A stretch of DNA of 44,909 bases from Mesotaenium endlicherianum (lineage: Eukaryota > Streptophyta > Zygnematophyceae > Zygnematales > Mesotaeniaceae). Positions 31,176 to 43,227 of the stretch are shown piece after piece. The notes under the pieces are model-generated. The model ran no database searches. It saw nothing but the letters and a program-made list of their open reading frames with translations, and was not told where the DNA came from. Both the position numbers and the translations under genes were made by a program. The stretch lies in the NCBI GenBank assembly GCA_009602735.1, contig WELA01006956.1, positions 1 to 44,909 of the forward strand. The letters are read 5' to 3'. Position 1 is the stretch's first letter. The number at the start of each line of letters is the position of its first letter.

Positions 31176-31414
31176 CTTGATGGAGACGGCAGAGCGCATC
31201 TGCGAGGAGTTGGCGTTGTGGGCGGCGGCGGCGGCGCTGAGGGAGGCCACGCGGGCGGGCCTCTCGAGGTGCTTGGCCGTGAGGGGCGCGGAGGTGGAGC
31301 GCAGCATGCGCGGCTCCTCCGTCAGGTCGGCGGCGTAGCTGGAGCCCAGCAGCGCGGGCGAGGTGGGCGGCAGCGGCACCTCGTACTGGTCCAGGTTGCC
31401 CGTCAGCCCGCCAC
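31176..31414 (-). CDS. Unidentified internal exon
   Basis: 239-nt open segment bounded by a good acceptor (TGGCAG before 31414) and a donor (AAG|GTGGGG after 31176), entering in phase 1 and leaving in phase 0. Its 79 codons read NLDQYEVPLPPTSPALLG, then DLTEEPRMLRSTSAPLTAK and an Ala-rich stretch, ending MRSAVSIK. Codon use is strongly G/C-ending like the exons of the neighbouring genes. I do not recognise the protein. It lies downstream of eIF2B delta on the same strand and is probably part of another gene, since it does not resemble the eIF2B C-terminus. Confidence 0.45.
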
Positions 31415-31499
31415 CTGCCAGCTGCGCATGCATTGCTCGCCCGTCGTCCACAGCAGCTCCTCTGGTCGCGGTTACTGGAGCTCGCGTCTTGGCAGTTGA

Positions 31500-31595
31500 G
31501 CGGACGGGCAGAGGAGAGAGGGAGGGAGAGAGAGAGGGAGGGAGGGAGGGAGGGAGAGAGGGGGGGGGAAGAGAGGGAGAGGGAGAGCGAGACCA
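31500..31595 (+). repeat. Purine-rich (GGGA)n-like tract
   Basis: Imperfect GAGAGGGAGGGAGAGAGAGA-type sequence, nearly all purine on the plus strand. Non-coding; the Ser/Pro-rich ORFs across it are artefacts. Confidence 0.7.
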
Positions 31596-32199
31596 GTGGT
31601 GCATGATGATGCAGTCCTCTAGTGGGTCGGAGCTCTCGCTGACTCGCAAAGGCGACGTGACCCATGACTATGACTCTACTACAGCTCTTATCCTACACTT
31701 TACCGTGCACGCCGACAACAAGGGCAGGAGAGGCATCCGACACGCACCAGCTACACGAACCGGAGGGGAGGGGGTCCTTGTCTTACACTGAGGCAGCATG
31801 GGAGGGAACAGCAGGGCCACGCGCACTGTGGCCATGCGGAGCAGAGAGCATCATGCCTGGCACCCCTCTTCGCCCTGGAGCCGTGGAGGTGCTCACCCGG
31901 GCGCCTGCCTGGGAGACTGTCAGGGGGCCTTGCTCCCTTGCTGTCATCTGCGGGGGGGTCCAAAGCCCGCGTCTTATTTAACTTCTGGACGGACTACTAC
32001 CTTGGGGTGAGTAAAGGGGGGGGTGCTAACCTGCGAAGTTCGTGGGGTATTGCTAANAGGGAAAATGCTTGCCATGGCGTGCCCGGTCGGGTGCAGGGCC
32101 TTCCACTGGATATGGACTAACCCTGGAATATTAGGAGCCCTAGCTCATCGTGGGCTGTAAGACAGACACGCAACGAGATGCTTCACCTGGGGGGTTCCT

Positions 32200-32640
32200 G
32201 GACGGGGTCAGGAATAGGGTCAGGCATGCGTTAGAAATTCAGGGTTTAGGATTTAGGGCTCAGTGCAGACATGAGAATCTAGAGAAACAGCAGCAGGGAA
32301 AGGGCTGCGGCCGGAAACAGGGGAAAGTTGCCGCCAGAGATGAACTCAGCGTTGACGTTGGGGGAGATTCGCGTTAGAGTCAGCACCAGAGTCAGGGCTG
32401 GTGGTGAGTGGGAACGGAATAGGGCAAGGGGGTACCTTTTGGTTCTGAGTTCGTCGACAATCATAGGGTTAGGACTGACGACGTATAATCAGACCTAGAG
32501 TTTAAGATAAATTTAGGGTGAGGGTAACAAGAAAACAAGGATAGATTTAGGATGAGGGTAAATCTAGCATGGTTAGGGTATTCTAGCATTAGGCTAGAAT
32601 TAAGGCCAGGAAAGGTTTAGGGTTAGGGTGGCGTTGAAAT
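32200..32640. repeat. Degenerate telomere-like TTTAGGG words
   Basis: Scattered GGGTTTAGG, TTTAGGGTGAGGG and TTTAGGGTTAGGG words, matching the plant telomere unit TTTAGGG imperfectly, over about 440 bp. Too degenerate and too internal to be a telomere. The last copy sits directly after the last recognised eIF2B delta exon. Confidence 0.5.
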
Positions 32641-32646
32641 GCTTGC

Positions 32647-35045
32647 CATGCCGAGCTCCGTGATGATCATGGTGACATACTCCGCCGGCATCACGTCGTA
32701 CCTGCCACGTCATTGCCGCCCAGCCCCCCCCCCCCCCATTCCACGCCGGCCAGTGCCGCGGGAGGTCCACACACGCGGGTGAGTCTACGAGAGAGAGCAA
32801 GAGATGGCCGAACCAGCCGCAGAAAACGCACGCCTGACCACGCCCGGCAGCACCTAACGGAGCACAAAAGCCGGCAAGAGCATCCCCATGAAGCCGCTGA
32901 AGAGAATCACAACCCTAATCATTAGCCTCCAGCTCTCCTGCTCCTAAAGCCTTGCCCCTAAACCCGAACCCCCAACCCCTACACCAGATGTACAGAGCCG
33001 CAGAACCTACCCAGGGCCTCTGGGCCCTCGCCAAAACACTGGGTTTGCAAAGTCTGCATCCTGAGTTTGGAAGCACTCGGATGAGGTTGTCATCAATATG
33101 TTATGCTATGCTATAGTATTAATATCTGGCTTGAACAGAGTGTACACACCACCACGAAGTCCTGTCGTGCCAGCCTCCGCACATTTCACATGGCTGCAGA
33201 GTCTGCATCCCAATCTTAAAGCCCTGCGCGCTTATGCGCACGCGAGGAGGTACACTCGACCTCAGGGCCTTTGGCACCAGGCAGGCACGTGAAAACGTGC
33301 ACACAACTCTGCACCCTCCTCACGCACATGGTCCCTGAGCACCCTCGACGATCTCAACTGTCGGCTCATAGGCCGTCAGCTCCCCCCAGCCAGAAGATTC
33401 AAATCCCTAATTGCACAAGCCCAGTGTCGGGACCTCGAGCAACGGGTCCCGACCTCCAAACCCTCAACCCCAATCTCAAAATGCGTCCTAAAATCTCTCC
33501 AGTCCCTCGCACCGCGCCTGCAACCTGTATTTTTCCTGAAAGCCAGGGAGAAAGATTGACTGCTGACTCACGTGGGTCCGAGGGGGACCACGCAGGAGCT
33601 TGTTGGCGACCATAGGTCAATGCAGGTCAAGGCAGGTCAACTCCAGAGCCTCCGCTAGGTGAAAGAGCAAAAGAGAAGAAAAGGGAGCGGGTGGGGAGGA
33701 AAGGGAAGGCCAGGGGGGGAAGGGAGAAATCATGAATGTTTTTTCTCTCGAAGGCACTCACAAGAGGTTCAGAAGCTGGAGGTTGGGATTGTCCTGCCAC
33801 CCCTCGAGGGCAACCTTGTCCTCCCGCCCTCTGACGCGCGCCAGCTCGTCCGGGTCGCCTGCCAGGTGGCACATACACAGGATGGGGCCGTTGAGCCAGA
33901 ACCCTAGGGTTAACCGACACGATTGCTAACCAGACAGTTCGCAACAGAGGCGAGGAAACAGCACACAAGTGCAACCCACAAGCTCTCAAAGAGACAAGCG
34001 TGCATGCAGACAGACAAGCATGTGCAGGGAAGAGCAGGAATGGATGCAACGTGGGTATGTGCCTTTGTGTGTGTATGTGTGTGTGTGTGTGTGCGCGCGC
34101 GCGTGTGCGTAGCAGCGGGGTAGGGGCGGTGCGGGCCTGCCAGCTGGCGCCGGCCAGCTAACATTGCCAAGCGTGGGAAGTACCGAGCTCATTGGACGTG
34201 ATGGAGTCCAGCTGGACGCGCTCCGACAGCTTGTAGGTCTCGCAGCAGATCATGACGGGCACGTGGTGAGCGTGCGCCACCATTGCCACGCTGGCGCTTC
34301 CCACACGCGAGTACACCGTGCCGTTGGCCAGCACGCTGGAGGCTCCCAAAAACACACGTGTCACCTCCTGAGCGCACAGACAGCCGCACAAGCACAACAA
34401 CATCGTGTGAAGAGAGCCGGCGAGGGCCGAAGTGACAGGACCCATGTGGCAAAGGGAGAGAGCACGCTCCCCAACAGGTAGCTCCCTTCTTTTGTCCCTT
34501 TCCTACATTCTTTCACACCATCCCCCCCTCCTCAACCCCCTCCCTTCCCCCCCCGGCCCCGCCCGGGCCACCCCCAAGCGCACTGGGACGTAAAGAGAGG
34601 GGCCAAAATATAAAGGGCAAGCGACCGGCGCGCTTCCAGCTGGCACATGCTCCAGCTGGGACGCGCGCTTGCAGCTGGCACACGCACTGCCATTGCGGAG
34701 GAGCTGTACCATTGTATGCCAGCTGTGCCGGGGAGAGGAGAGAGGCATGCGCGTGCACAACTGCACACCTGGCTGCCTTATGCCGCGACGTTGATGGCTC
34801 AGAGCCTTTCGCTTGGAGCTCAGCATTCAGGGTACCAGCCGGGGGGGGGCGGGGGGGGGAGAGTGGAGAGAGAGGCGAGAGCGCCCGTGCATACGCCTGG
34901 AAAATGTACGACTCCGCGCCCACATTGTAGAGTATCGGCTTTCAGGTGTGGTGAGGCGAGAGCACGCACACACCTGGATAACATGCAGCATTGCGCTTAT
35001 GGTGAGGGGTGTCGGGTTGTAGTAACTCTAAAGAGAGCGCGCATC

Positions 35046-35080
<35 letters not shown>

Positions 35081-35153
35081 CCCCAAACGGCGCACAACAC
35101 CGCGTCGACGCCTTTGGGCTTAGTGTAAAGAGGGACACGAGACCCCGCACGAG

Positions 35154-35200
<47 letters not shown>

Positions 35201-36612
35201 GCATAGACACATGCACACGCATGTGCATGCGTGTGCGTGCGCGCGCGCGCGCACACACACACACACACATACACACACACAGGCTTTGAGAGGCGGGAGC
35301 ATGCTCGCACATGCGCGAGCGCACCGCACGCACGCACCTGGATGACGTAGGAGACGGCGTTGATGTTGACGTAGGTGCACTGGATGCCCGCCTGCAGCAA
35401 GCGGCGCAGCAGCTGCTGGCCCTCCAGCTTGGGGCGCGAGTCGACGACGACGACGCGGAACTTGCGGCGGTGCTTGCGGTGCGCGCTGAGGAGCAGCGTC
35501 TCCACGACATGCGAGCTGCCGTGTGTCAGGATTACGTCGCCTGCCGCCCGGATCTTCTGCGCGCCGTGGGCGGCGATCTCGTGGGCGGCAAGGACCACCT
35601 TCTCCTGCACAAAGCGCTCGGCCTCCGCCAGCAGGGCCGCCTTGGCCTCGCCCTCGTGACAGGTGTCGGGCAGGCGCGCAATGCGCTGCTTGAGCACGCG
35701 GATCGCGTTGCCCATCCCGATGGCCAGCGGGCGACAGGTGGCAAGGAAGGAGACCTGCGCGTTGATCTTGGCCGTCAGGTCGCGCCCCAGCGTCTTCTCG
35801 GGCGGCGTGGAGTAGTCGGTAATCATCTGCGCAAGCGCGTGCAGCATCGCCACGCAGCGTGCATTGCCGCCCACGATGTCGCCCGTCAGAAACTGCAGGC
35901 CCACCTGCAAGAGCACACACAGCCGCACGCGCTCGTTCGCGAGAGAAGAAGAGGCCACAGAGAGGAGGCGCGGAGACGCAGGAGAGAGCGAGAGCGAGAG
36001 AGAGAGGCAAGGAAGAAGAGCAATGCACCAGCAGACGGAAAGTGAGCAAGCAGGGCCCCGCCTGTGGAGGGGGGGGGGGGTGAGGTTTGGGGGGGCTTAT
36101 GGCCGGCGGGGTTTGACAATCATATTAAAAGTTTAAGGTCCAGGGGAGCTCAGAAAGAAAGGTCGAGAAAGAAAGGAGGCGGGCGGGCATTTGGGCGGAC
36201 ACGCTGAGAGCAGCGCGGGTGCGGCGCTGCGGTGGCTCACTCCCGCCTAGGAGTTATGCAGTCCACTTGTTACAAACGAAATCATTTGAATTACGAGCTT
36301 CGAAGAAATGTTGGGAGGCAACAGGGGAGACGGGCAGAAGGGGAGTCTGGGGCAGCGACTGAGGATGCGCCACGTGGCTGAGGTGGACCCCGGCCGCTGG
36401 CTCTTTACTAGTGCCAGCTCTTGCAGAAGTGGGGGGAACCCATTTTCCCCCCTCTCCCCCTCGCCACCTGTGACGTGAAGAAGATTCAACTGAGGATAGG
36501 GTTCACAGAATGGATGTAAGGAACGCTCACTCAGTTGACACTCTTCCTCTCTCCCTCCACACACACTTTAACACACGTCTTCATGCACGCGCGCACTCTC
36601 TCTCTCACACAA

Positions 36613-36692
<80 letters not shown>

Positions 36693-36694
36693 GN

Positions 36695-36733
<39 letters not shown>

Positions 36734-38758
36734 ACTGCGCGTGCGCACACGTGTCTGCGGCCGTGATGCCTGGGGTGAGCGCAAGAGCGAGTGCTGACAT
36801 GTTGGCATATCAAATTTGTGTACGAGTGCAAGTCCAGCGGGCGCGGGTAACGTAGAGTGTGCAAGTGCACGGGGGCGCACTTGCATGGCCGCTACATATG
36901 CATCTACGCACGCACGCACGCACGCACGCATGCGTGTGCACCCACGCACAAGCAAGCAAGCGCAGTGAGCAAGGAGGCGCAGCAAGCGAGGGATCCAGCG
37001 AGCAAGCGCGCGATCGAGGTGCCGCTGCCAGCTCACCTGGTACACGGCAGGGTGGGGGTGGGTGCCCTCCTGCGAGAAGAACTTGGCCTCCAGGGAGGGC
37101 AGCTGCGAGCCGCGCTCGTACTGCGCCAGGTGGCGGAACAGCTCCACGCGGTTCTTGGGCTCTGTCTGGTCCACCAGCTGGCGCTTCTTCGCCTTGGCCA
37201 CGCGATTCGCGTCGTCAAACTGCATGCGCCTCGCTGGCGCGCTCTCCTTCTTCTTCTCCGCCTTGTCAGCGCCGCCCGCTCCCGGTCCTCCTGCCACTGC
37301 TCCTGCCGCCGCCCCCTCGCCGCCCCCCTTCTTCCTGTCTATCGAATTTCCCCCACCCCCGCCCCCGGCCCCTGCCACACTGACAGATGGCCTCCTGTCG
37401 GACGCTGCCAGATGCTGCTGCTGCTGCTCACTTCTGGAAGAGGTGTCCTTTTTGGCGGCACCAGCGCTTGCCAGCTGTGCCTTGCCGCTGCCAGCTGGCT
37501 TGCTCTTTGCCGCCCCCCCTTTTGCTGCGGCCACATAGTCAAACACGAGCAACGCTGCTCCTGTTACACTCGCCGTGCCGCCAGCTGGTGTTTTCGGGAA
37601 TGAAAACGACGAGTCATATAGTAGGACACAATGCACTATAACGTTCATCCACAAATATACATCTTGTGTATACATCAAAGTATATTAAGAAATACAAATA
37701 CACCTATCAGAAAGTATGCAAAGAAACACACTTCAGTGTAGATCAACACCGACGACTATGCAATTATTTGACTGTACATGACACATCGGCCAAACAGACT
37801 GATTTGGCTATCGTCACCACCGGCCAGCTGGCCAAAGAATCAAAGGTGCATCGCCACTTGACACATGGCACGTCACAAATAGGGCAACCAACATAATGGG
37901 GGGGCTGCCTTTTGCAGCAAAAGCCGCGTCGGGGCCTTGAGCGGCCCCCCAATAGCTGACCCCGCTCAGAAGCTGACGAGAGAAGCCTCTTGCCGTCCGC
38001 AGTACACGCGAGTCCACTTGATCTCCTCGGTTCATTACAGAGAAGAGCCTAAACTGGAATAAGCACCGCGAAGAACGAAGACCGACAGCAACCAAAACAG
38101 CCAGGCCTGCTACCGGGTCCCAACATCGCATCGGAGAGGGCACGCTGTGCTCGTTGAGGGCATGCTGTGTTCATCGTGTGCTCGCTTCACCCCCCGCATA
38201 AGCGTGCGAATCATGCAAGTGTGCAGGCTCAGAGATGGATGAGGGTGAGGCTGCAGGCTTACATAGTACTACTCGCTTAACATTGATAATGTGTATACAT
38301 ATACACACAAGAAAGGATAAGGAGAGGCATACACATACATATAAACACATACACAAACGCATGAGCACAGGCATTCACACATGCATATACGCATAGACAT
38401 GCATCGTTCCCAGCTTCCGCCCTCCTACGCGAAACGAGGGCCCCGCCAGCGAGTGCTGAGTAACAAGGAGCGTGCAAGTGTACCGCCGTCTGACGCGCCG
38501 CTCGCCTTTGCCGCCCGCTGAGCCTCCTGCAGCGCCCGCCGCTCCGCCTTCGTCGTCTTCGCCTTCACTCCCCCGCCGCCGCCGCCGCCGCCGCCCGACT
38601 TGCTCGCTGAATCTGCCCCTCCCTGCTCCCCCCCCCGTACGGAGCCTGACCTCCCCGGAAATAGAGGTTGGGAATAAAAGTCAGACCTCCGATGCTTCAC
38701 ATGTGCACGCTGCTCGACCCACCCCAAGAGCATTCCCAATATATATATATATATATGT

Positions 38759-38824
<66 letters not shown>

Positions 38825-40513
38825 NTCATGGATGCGGTATAGGCCGCAAGGAAGCAGCATGCAACCAGTGGTGGTGCGCCTTAAACCCTTCCTTCGTCTC
38901 ACTACCCTCCCCCCGCCCCGGCCCCCAGCCCCAGCCCCATTCCAGCCCCAGCTTCGAACCCTCCTCCTTAAAACGAGCACCGCTTGCATGCAAGCACCCC
39001 CCCCCACGCACACACACACGCGCGCACATGCACGCGCACACGCACATGCACGCACACGTCTGAAGCGCAACCGAGATGGCTGCAGGCAGTGGGGCATGCA
39101 GGCCACGGCCATGGCTGCCGGGATCAGGGAGGCACCATCACCACTCACTCGCTTCCTGCGCTACCGGAACCCCTCGAGCAGCCGCACACGCAAGTACCGT
39201 GTCACGCGGACACAGGAGGTGGCCGTTGCGGGCGGCGTCAGGTGCAGGCGAACGCTCTCCAATGGCCGGGCTGCACTCGACGACGCGCGCTGGTCCGGAA
39301 GCGAGATTCTCTGCAAGGAACGGGATTGGTCACCGAAGGGGCAGAAGGAAGGCTCTGGGTGGCTGGCACTCCGACACGCGCGACGGACGCCAGGCAGAGG
39401 CCAGGTTAATGACGCATCCGCGCGTGACAGAGGCCAAGATAGTGACAGAGGGGCGACATACCGCTGGTGCGTCGGAAAGCAACGGAGGGAACGTTAGTGA
39501 GGAGATAGGGGGGAGGCGGAGAGGGATTGAGAGAGGAGGGCGAGGCGAGAGAGGCAGGGGCAGGGGGAGGGGAAGGTGGAAAGGAAAGAGAGGGGCAGTG
39601 TAGTATGCACGAGCTAAAAAGGGCGGGAAGGGTCACCTGTTGATGCAGCAGCAGGAGCTCCAGATCTACCCACAGACGATGCTGGCGTGCTGGAGCTGCT
39701 GCCAGCTGGCGAGCTCTTGGCGATTGACTGGGGGGGGGGCTTGGAAGCTGCAGCAGGTGGCGCTCCCTGGGAATCCGCAGGAGCTCTGCCCGGCTCAGCT
39801 TTGTGGTCCCCACCAGTAGCCGCCCCGTCATTTGGCAGCTTGCCAGCAGTCCCTTCCTCAGCAGACAAAAGGGCGCCAGCTGGCCCATCCACGGAAGGTG
39901 CCGATAGAGAGGGGGAGGTTTTACTTCCAGAGAGAGGAGGGTTTGAGAACAAGGGCGGTGCTGCCTTTTCCAGGGCCTGGGCGTAGGGCTGGGGGTTTAT
40001 GACGGATGCCGAGGAGGCAGAGGAGGAGCTGCGGACGGCGTCAGGGATGATGCCACCTGTCGTCGTTGTGGGGAGTTTCCCACCCGCGTCCAGGAGGGCC
40101 TGGGAAGAGCCTCCCAGGAGGGGGGGTGGGGGGCTAGTTGCCTCCGCATCGTTCAAAATGCTCTCTGAGTGCACGCTGTTGTACCCCTTATCGGCAGATT
40201 CGGGAGAGTCTGTGAAAATTAATCCTGCAGCCTTGGCGCTGGCTGAAGGCTCTGCCTGCTCTACTTCATGGGGGGGGAAGTGGGAGGGAGCAGGGACTGC
40301 AATGGGAACAGAGCCCTTGGGAGGCTCCTGGGGCGCGCCAGGGGGCAGCTTGAGAGCAGGCGGGGGGATGAACACGGGCGTGGGGGAGTGCACATGATCT
40401 TCGCTCGGGGCGTTCCCCTGCTCACCGGCCGCATCTCTGGGCGAGGTGGGGGTGACAAACCCCACCTGCCTGATCAGGGGGTCGATCACTGGCCTTCCTC
40501 TGCGTGGATCCAT
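32647..40513 (-). CDS. Translation initiation factor eIF2B, delta subunit
   Basis: Subunit of the cytosolic guanine nucleotide exchange factor for eIF2. Exons, 5' to 3': 39637-40513, 38484-38645, 37037-37524, 35338-35904, 34184-34367, 33762-33858, 32647-32701. Phases agree throughout, giving 810 codons. The first exon starts [19 protein letters not shown], a plant eIF2B delta hallmark, followed by a long disordered Ser/Pro/Ala region. Exon 2 has [18 protein letters not shown]; exon 3 a basic region with [12 protein letters not shown]. Exons 4-7 form the IF-2B fold: [37 protein letters not shown]+[35 protein letters not shown]. The final exon (family ...IPPTSVPV...) was not found; the exon 7 donor would be GC, or the frame reads on eight codons to a TAA at 32623-32625. 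Exon 2 borders are the least certain. Confidence 0.9.
34062..34104 (+). repeat. (GT)n/(GC)n microsatellite in eIF2B delta intron
   Basis: GTGTGTATGTGTGTG run passing into CGCGCGCG. Intronic, between exons 5 and 6. Confidence 0.8.
35046..35280 (+). repeat. (CA)n microsatellite cluster in eIF2B delta intron
   Basis: Three CA runs (35046-35078, about 35157-35199, about 35252-35280) with a purine/pyrimidine-alternating GCGCGCGC stretch between. All lie in the intron between exons 4 and 5. Alternating CA/GC could adopt Z-DNA. Cys/Val-rich ORFs over it are artefacts. Confidence 0.85.
36615..36730 (+). repeat. (CA)n(GA)n(G)n compound repeat with an N
   Basis: CA run, then GA run (about 36649-36682), then an almost pure G tract of about 48 bases interrupted by one N at 36694. 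Intronic in eIF2B delta. Length is probably unreliable. Confidence 0.85.
38571..38593 (+). repeat. (CCG)n trinucleotide repeat in eIF2B delta exon 2
   Basis: Encodes the polyglycine run that follows SASKSG on the minus strand. In frame and within the predicted coding exon, so likely length-polymorphic. Confidence 0.7.
38766..38824 (+). repeat. (GA)n microsatellite ending in an N
   Basis: About 30 GA units next to a short (AT)n run (38740-38756); the N is at 38825. Intronic in eIF2B delta. Confidence 0.85.
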
Positions 40514-41859
40514 GTGACACGTGTTGAAGACTACCTATAATTTCCTCAACCTAAAAGCATTAATGAGCTAGTGTGACAGGTATCATTCTTTACCAGATGC
40601 GAAGAATGATGAAGTACTTTTTCCAACTAGCTACCAGGTCGACAAATTACGTTATGTTACTTCAACACGTTCGCTTAAAGCTAAGCCTGCACCTAGCGGA
40701 GAATAGGTTTCCTTCTTCAGAGAAGGACAGGAAGATCTCTGGAGATATAATTGTCCTGCGCAGAGGTAACCAACCGGGTGATCCCCTGCCGCGAGCTGAC
40801 TTTGTTCTTTATGGTACTTCACAGAGTCTGGATTGCATGCATTCTGCTTGAAGAACCCAGGCAGGGAGAGCTTGCATCCTGATAAGCTGCTTCATAGGTG
40901 GAAGGACATCATAAGAAGGTCTTCCACTTATTTATGCTTCCAACAGTCACAGCATCAGCAGCTGAGCATATTCACTCACGAAGGGATCGAGTGCATGGTT
41001 CTTGCTGAAAGAACACATATGACAAATTCATCCAAATTGTATGTTTCCGTCCGATGCGAGGCAGTGTGAAGCTCCATTGATGCGATTGGCGCAGGAATCT
41101 TCCGCACCGTTCCGCACGGCTTGCTTAGAGCCTCAGAGCAGCACGGGCCTCGAGTCGCGCGGTGCAAAGCGCGCGCGAAATACGTCGTCTACACGCAACC
41201 GCGCGCTCATAAATAGAGCAGGTTCCCGGTTCGGTTCTCATGGCATCGGCGCAATCCCGCTTTTCAAGACGGGGGGTGACACTGGGGTGACAAGCAGGAC
41301 AGTGCGAACGCAGAACCTCTACTGGTCGTGCTCACGTCGCGACGTTGACGTGTCTTCTAGTAGATACTTGCACCTAACGTAACGCGAACCCGGCGTCTCG
41401 CCCGAGTGGGAAGTCTAGGTGGTCAACGTTAAAACGTTTGCTAAGATTGGCTAAGATCATGCTATAATTTTAAACTAGGGTGCTTCGCAGGTGCTTCGTC
41501 CCGACTGGAATCATGTACATGGTTTGTCTATGCTAGCTCGATCGTATATAGTAGTGGTGCTGTGCTACTCTAATTTTCTGGTTATCTTCTCAACTTTGGC
41601 ACAAAGTTCGCACTTTAGCTGTTGATTTGCGTGATGCGCTCATATATAACTCTACTTGGAGCTTTGACGTGGTGACATGTAGTTCATTTTTTGCTTATTT
41701 CTCCACATTCAGCTGATACGACGTGATAGGATAAGGGTAGAGTCGCATCTCTCTCCGGGAAATTTGTGGTTCCGTGAGGAGTTATGGCTGGTTACTTGAG
41801 CGACCAATAAGCTGCTGCACAGTGTAGCCCCTCTTGTCTACTCTCGAGTTCCTCTTTCC
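40514..41859. promoter_or_regulatory. Divergent intergenic region of eIF2B delta and the PRP16-like gene
   Basis: 1.35 kb between two start codons pointing away from each other; it must contain both promoters and 5' UTRs. Small ORFs here (for example 40573-40851) have no recognisable motif and lack the G/C-ending codon bias of the genes beside them. No TATA box can be assigned with confidence. Confidence 0.45.
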
Positions 41860-43173
41860 ATGGAGGATGCTTCCCTCTTAGGGCCTGTCGGGGAGCTGGT
41901 AGCAAAGGAGCTCTCCCTGGAGAAGCCCAATCGTCTCCTGGTGAGTATCTCCGCGCGCATCTTGTTCTAGTTCCCTCCTTGAGATTTTGCAGTGCCTATT
42001 ATGCCCGCGGACCATCATAATCCTGCCCGTGGCGAACCTGGTACGATGTGATCCGGGGCCACGTCTGGTAGGTCAGTGAACGTGAGGCTGAAAGAGGAGC
42101 AGTAAGCTGGTAGGAGTTTTGGCTGGCTCCTTCGTTGATCCAAGTTCGCGCACGTCCAGATACTGTAGGTGAGTGGGCCCCCGCAGAAAGGTGTCGGAGA
42201 TGGCGCCTATGGAGTTGAGGAAGTGATGAGAGGGGGTCGGTTTTGGGTCATGTTGGCAGGGTTAAGGAATATAGCGTTAGTTTAGAGTCTCCCTTCATAA
42301 GGATGAGGAGCTCTTGCCGTGTGTGAACTGTCAGGTAAGTCACCCCTGATTGCGTTCTAAATCTCGACAGCTGGCAGGGGGGTCGCAACTGCTGACAACA
42401 CGCCGAGAGGGTTTTGAGGTGAGAGAAGTAAAGTTTGCGGGGAAGGGGGGGGGGAGGGGGGGGGGGACTACAAGGGACAGTTCTGTTGACCAGGGGACAC
42501 ATGGTGAAGAGAGAGAAGGAGAGGGTCTAAGCAGGGCACGCAGGGGGGAGGCCAAAGGAGAGGGTTTAAGGTGGGGCTTTAAGCATTCTTGGGAGGCTTT
42601 CTGCCTCGACTAGGTTCTAAGTGCCACAGGTGGGCTCCTTCTGACTGGCTGTAATTGATCGGTAAGTTTGGCTTGCTGGTGCTACTATCTGGTGCAGACT
42701 CGGAACGTCATTCGGGAGGCACTGCAGTCTCAGTCTTTGGAAGAATTTCAGAAAGGTGCGCTCTCCTGCGTGTTACCCAGCACTCCGACACCCACACCCA
42801 CACAGACACATCCACGCACACACACGCACGCTCATGCAGGTGCGCACACGCACATGCAGACACGCGAACATGCGCGCTCATGCGTGCACGCGCACACGTG
42901 GGCACACTCACACACGCACTCACTCACTCACACACACACATACACAAAGAGACACACCTACGTTCACACATGCCACATGCAAAACCACACGCACGTGCAC
43001 GCACAAACGCACACGCACATGCACACACACATGCAGACCCGCACACGCATACACACAGGCACGCACACACATGCACACACATGCACATTCACGCACTCGT
43101 GCATGCACATGCACCCCCCCACACACGCGCTTGCACATCCATACTCACACGCACATGCGCGTGCGCACACACA

Positions 43174-43227
<54 letters not shown>

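Noticed and set aside
31340..31375. PPTS in the unknown exon as the missing C-terminal IPPTSV exon of eIF2B delta
   Set aside because: Only four residues agree, the surroundings do not match, and the exon enters in phase 1 while eIF2B delta exon 7 leaves in phase 0.
32355..32380. ESPPTSTLS reading as the last eIF2B delta exon
   Set aside because: Similarity limited to PPTS, no acceptor in the right phase, and no VREY-like continuation.
32200..33000. A true telomere or chromosome end
   Set aside because: The TTTAGGG words are degenerate, short and flanked on both sides by genes.
34647..35123. Plus-strand ORF of 158 codons across eIF2B delta introns
   Set aside because: Antisense to a conserved gene, ends in a CA microsatellite and has no recognisable motif.
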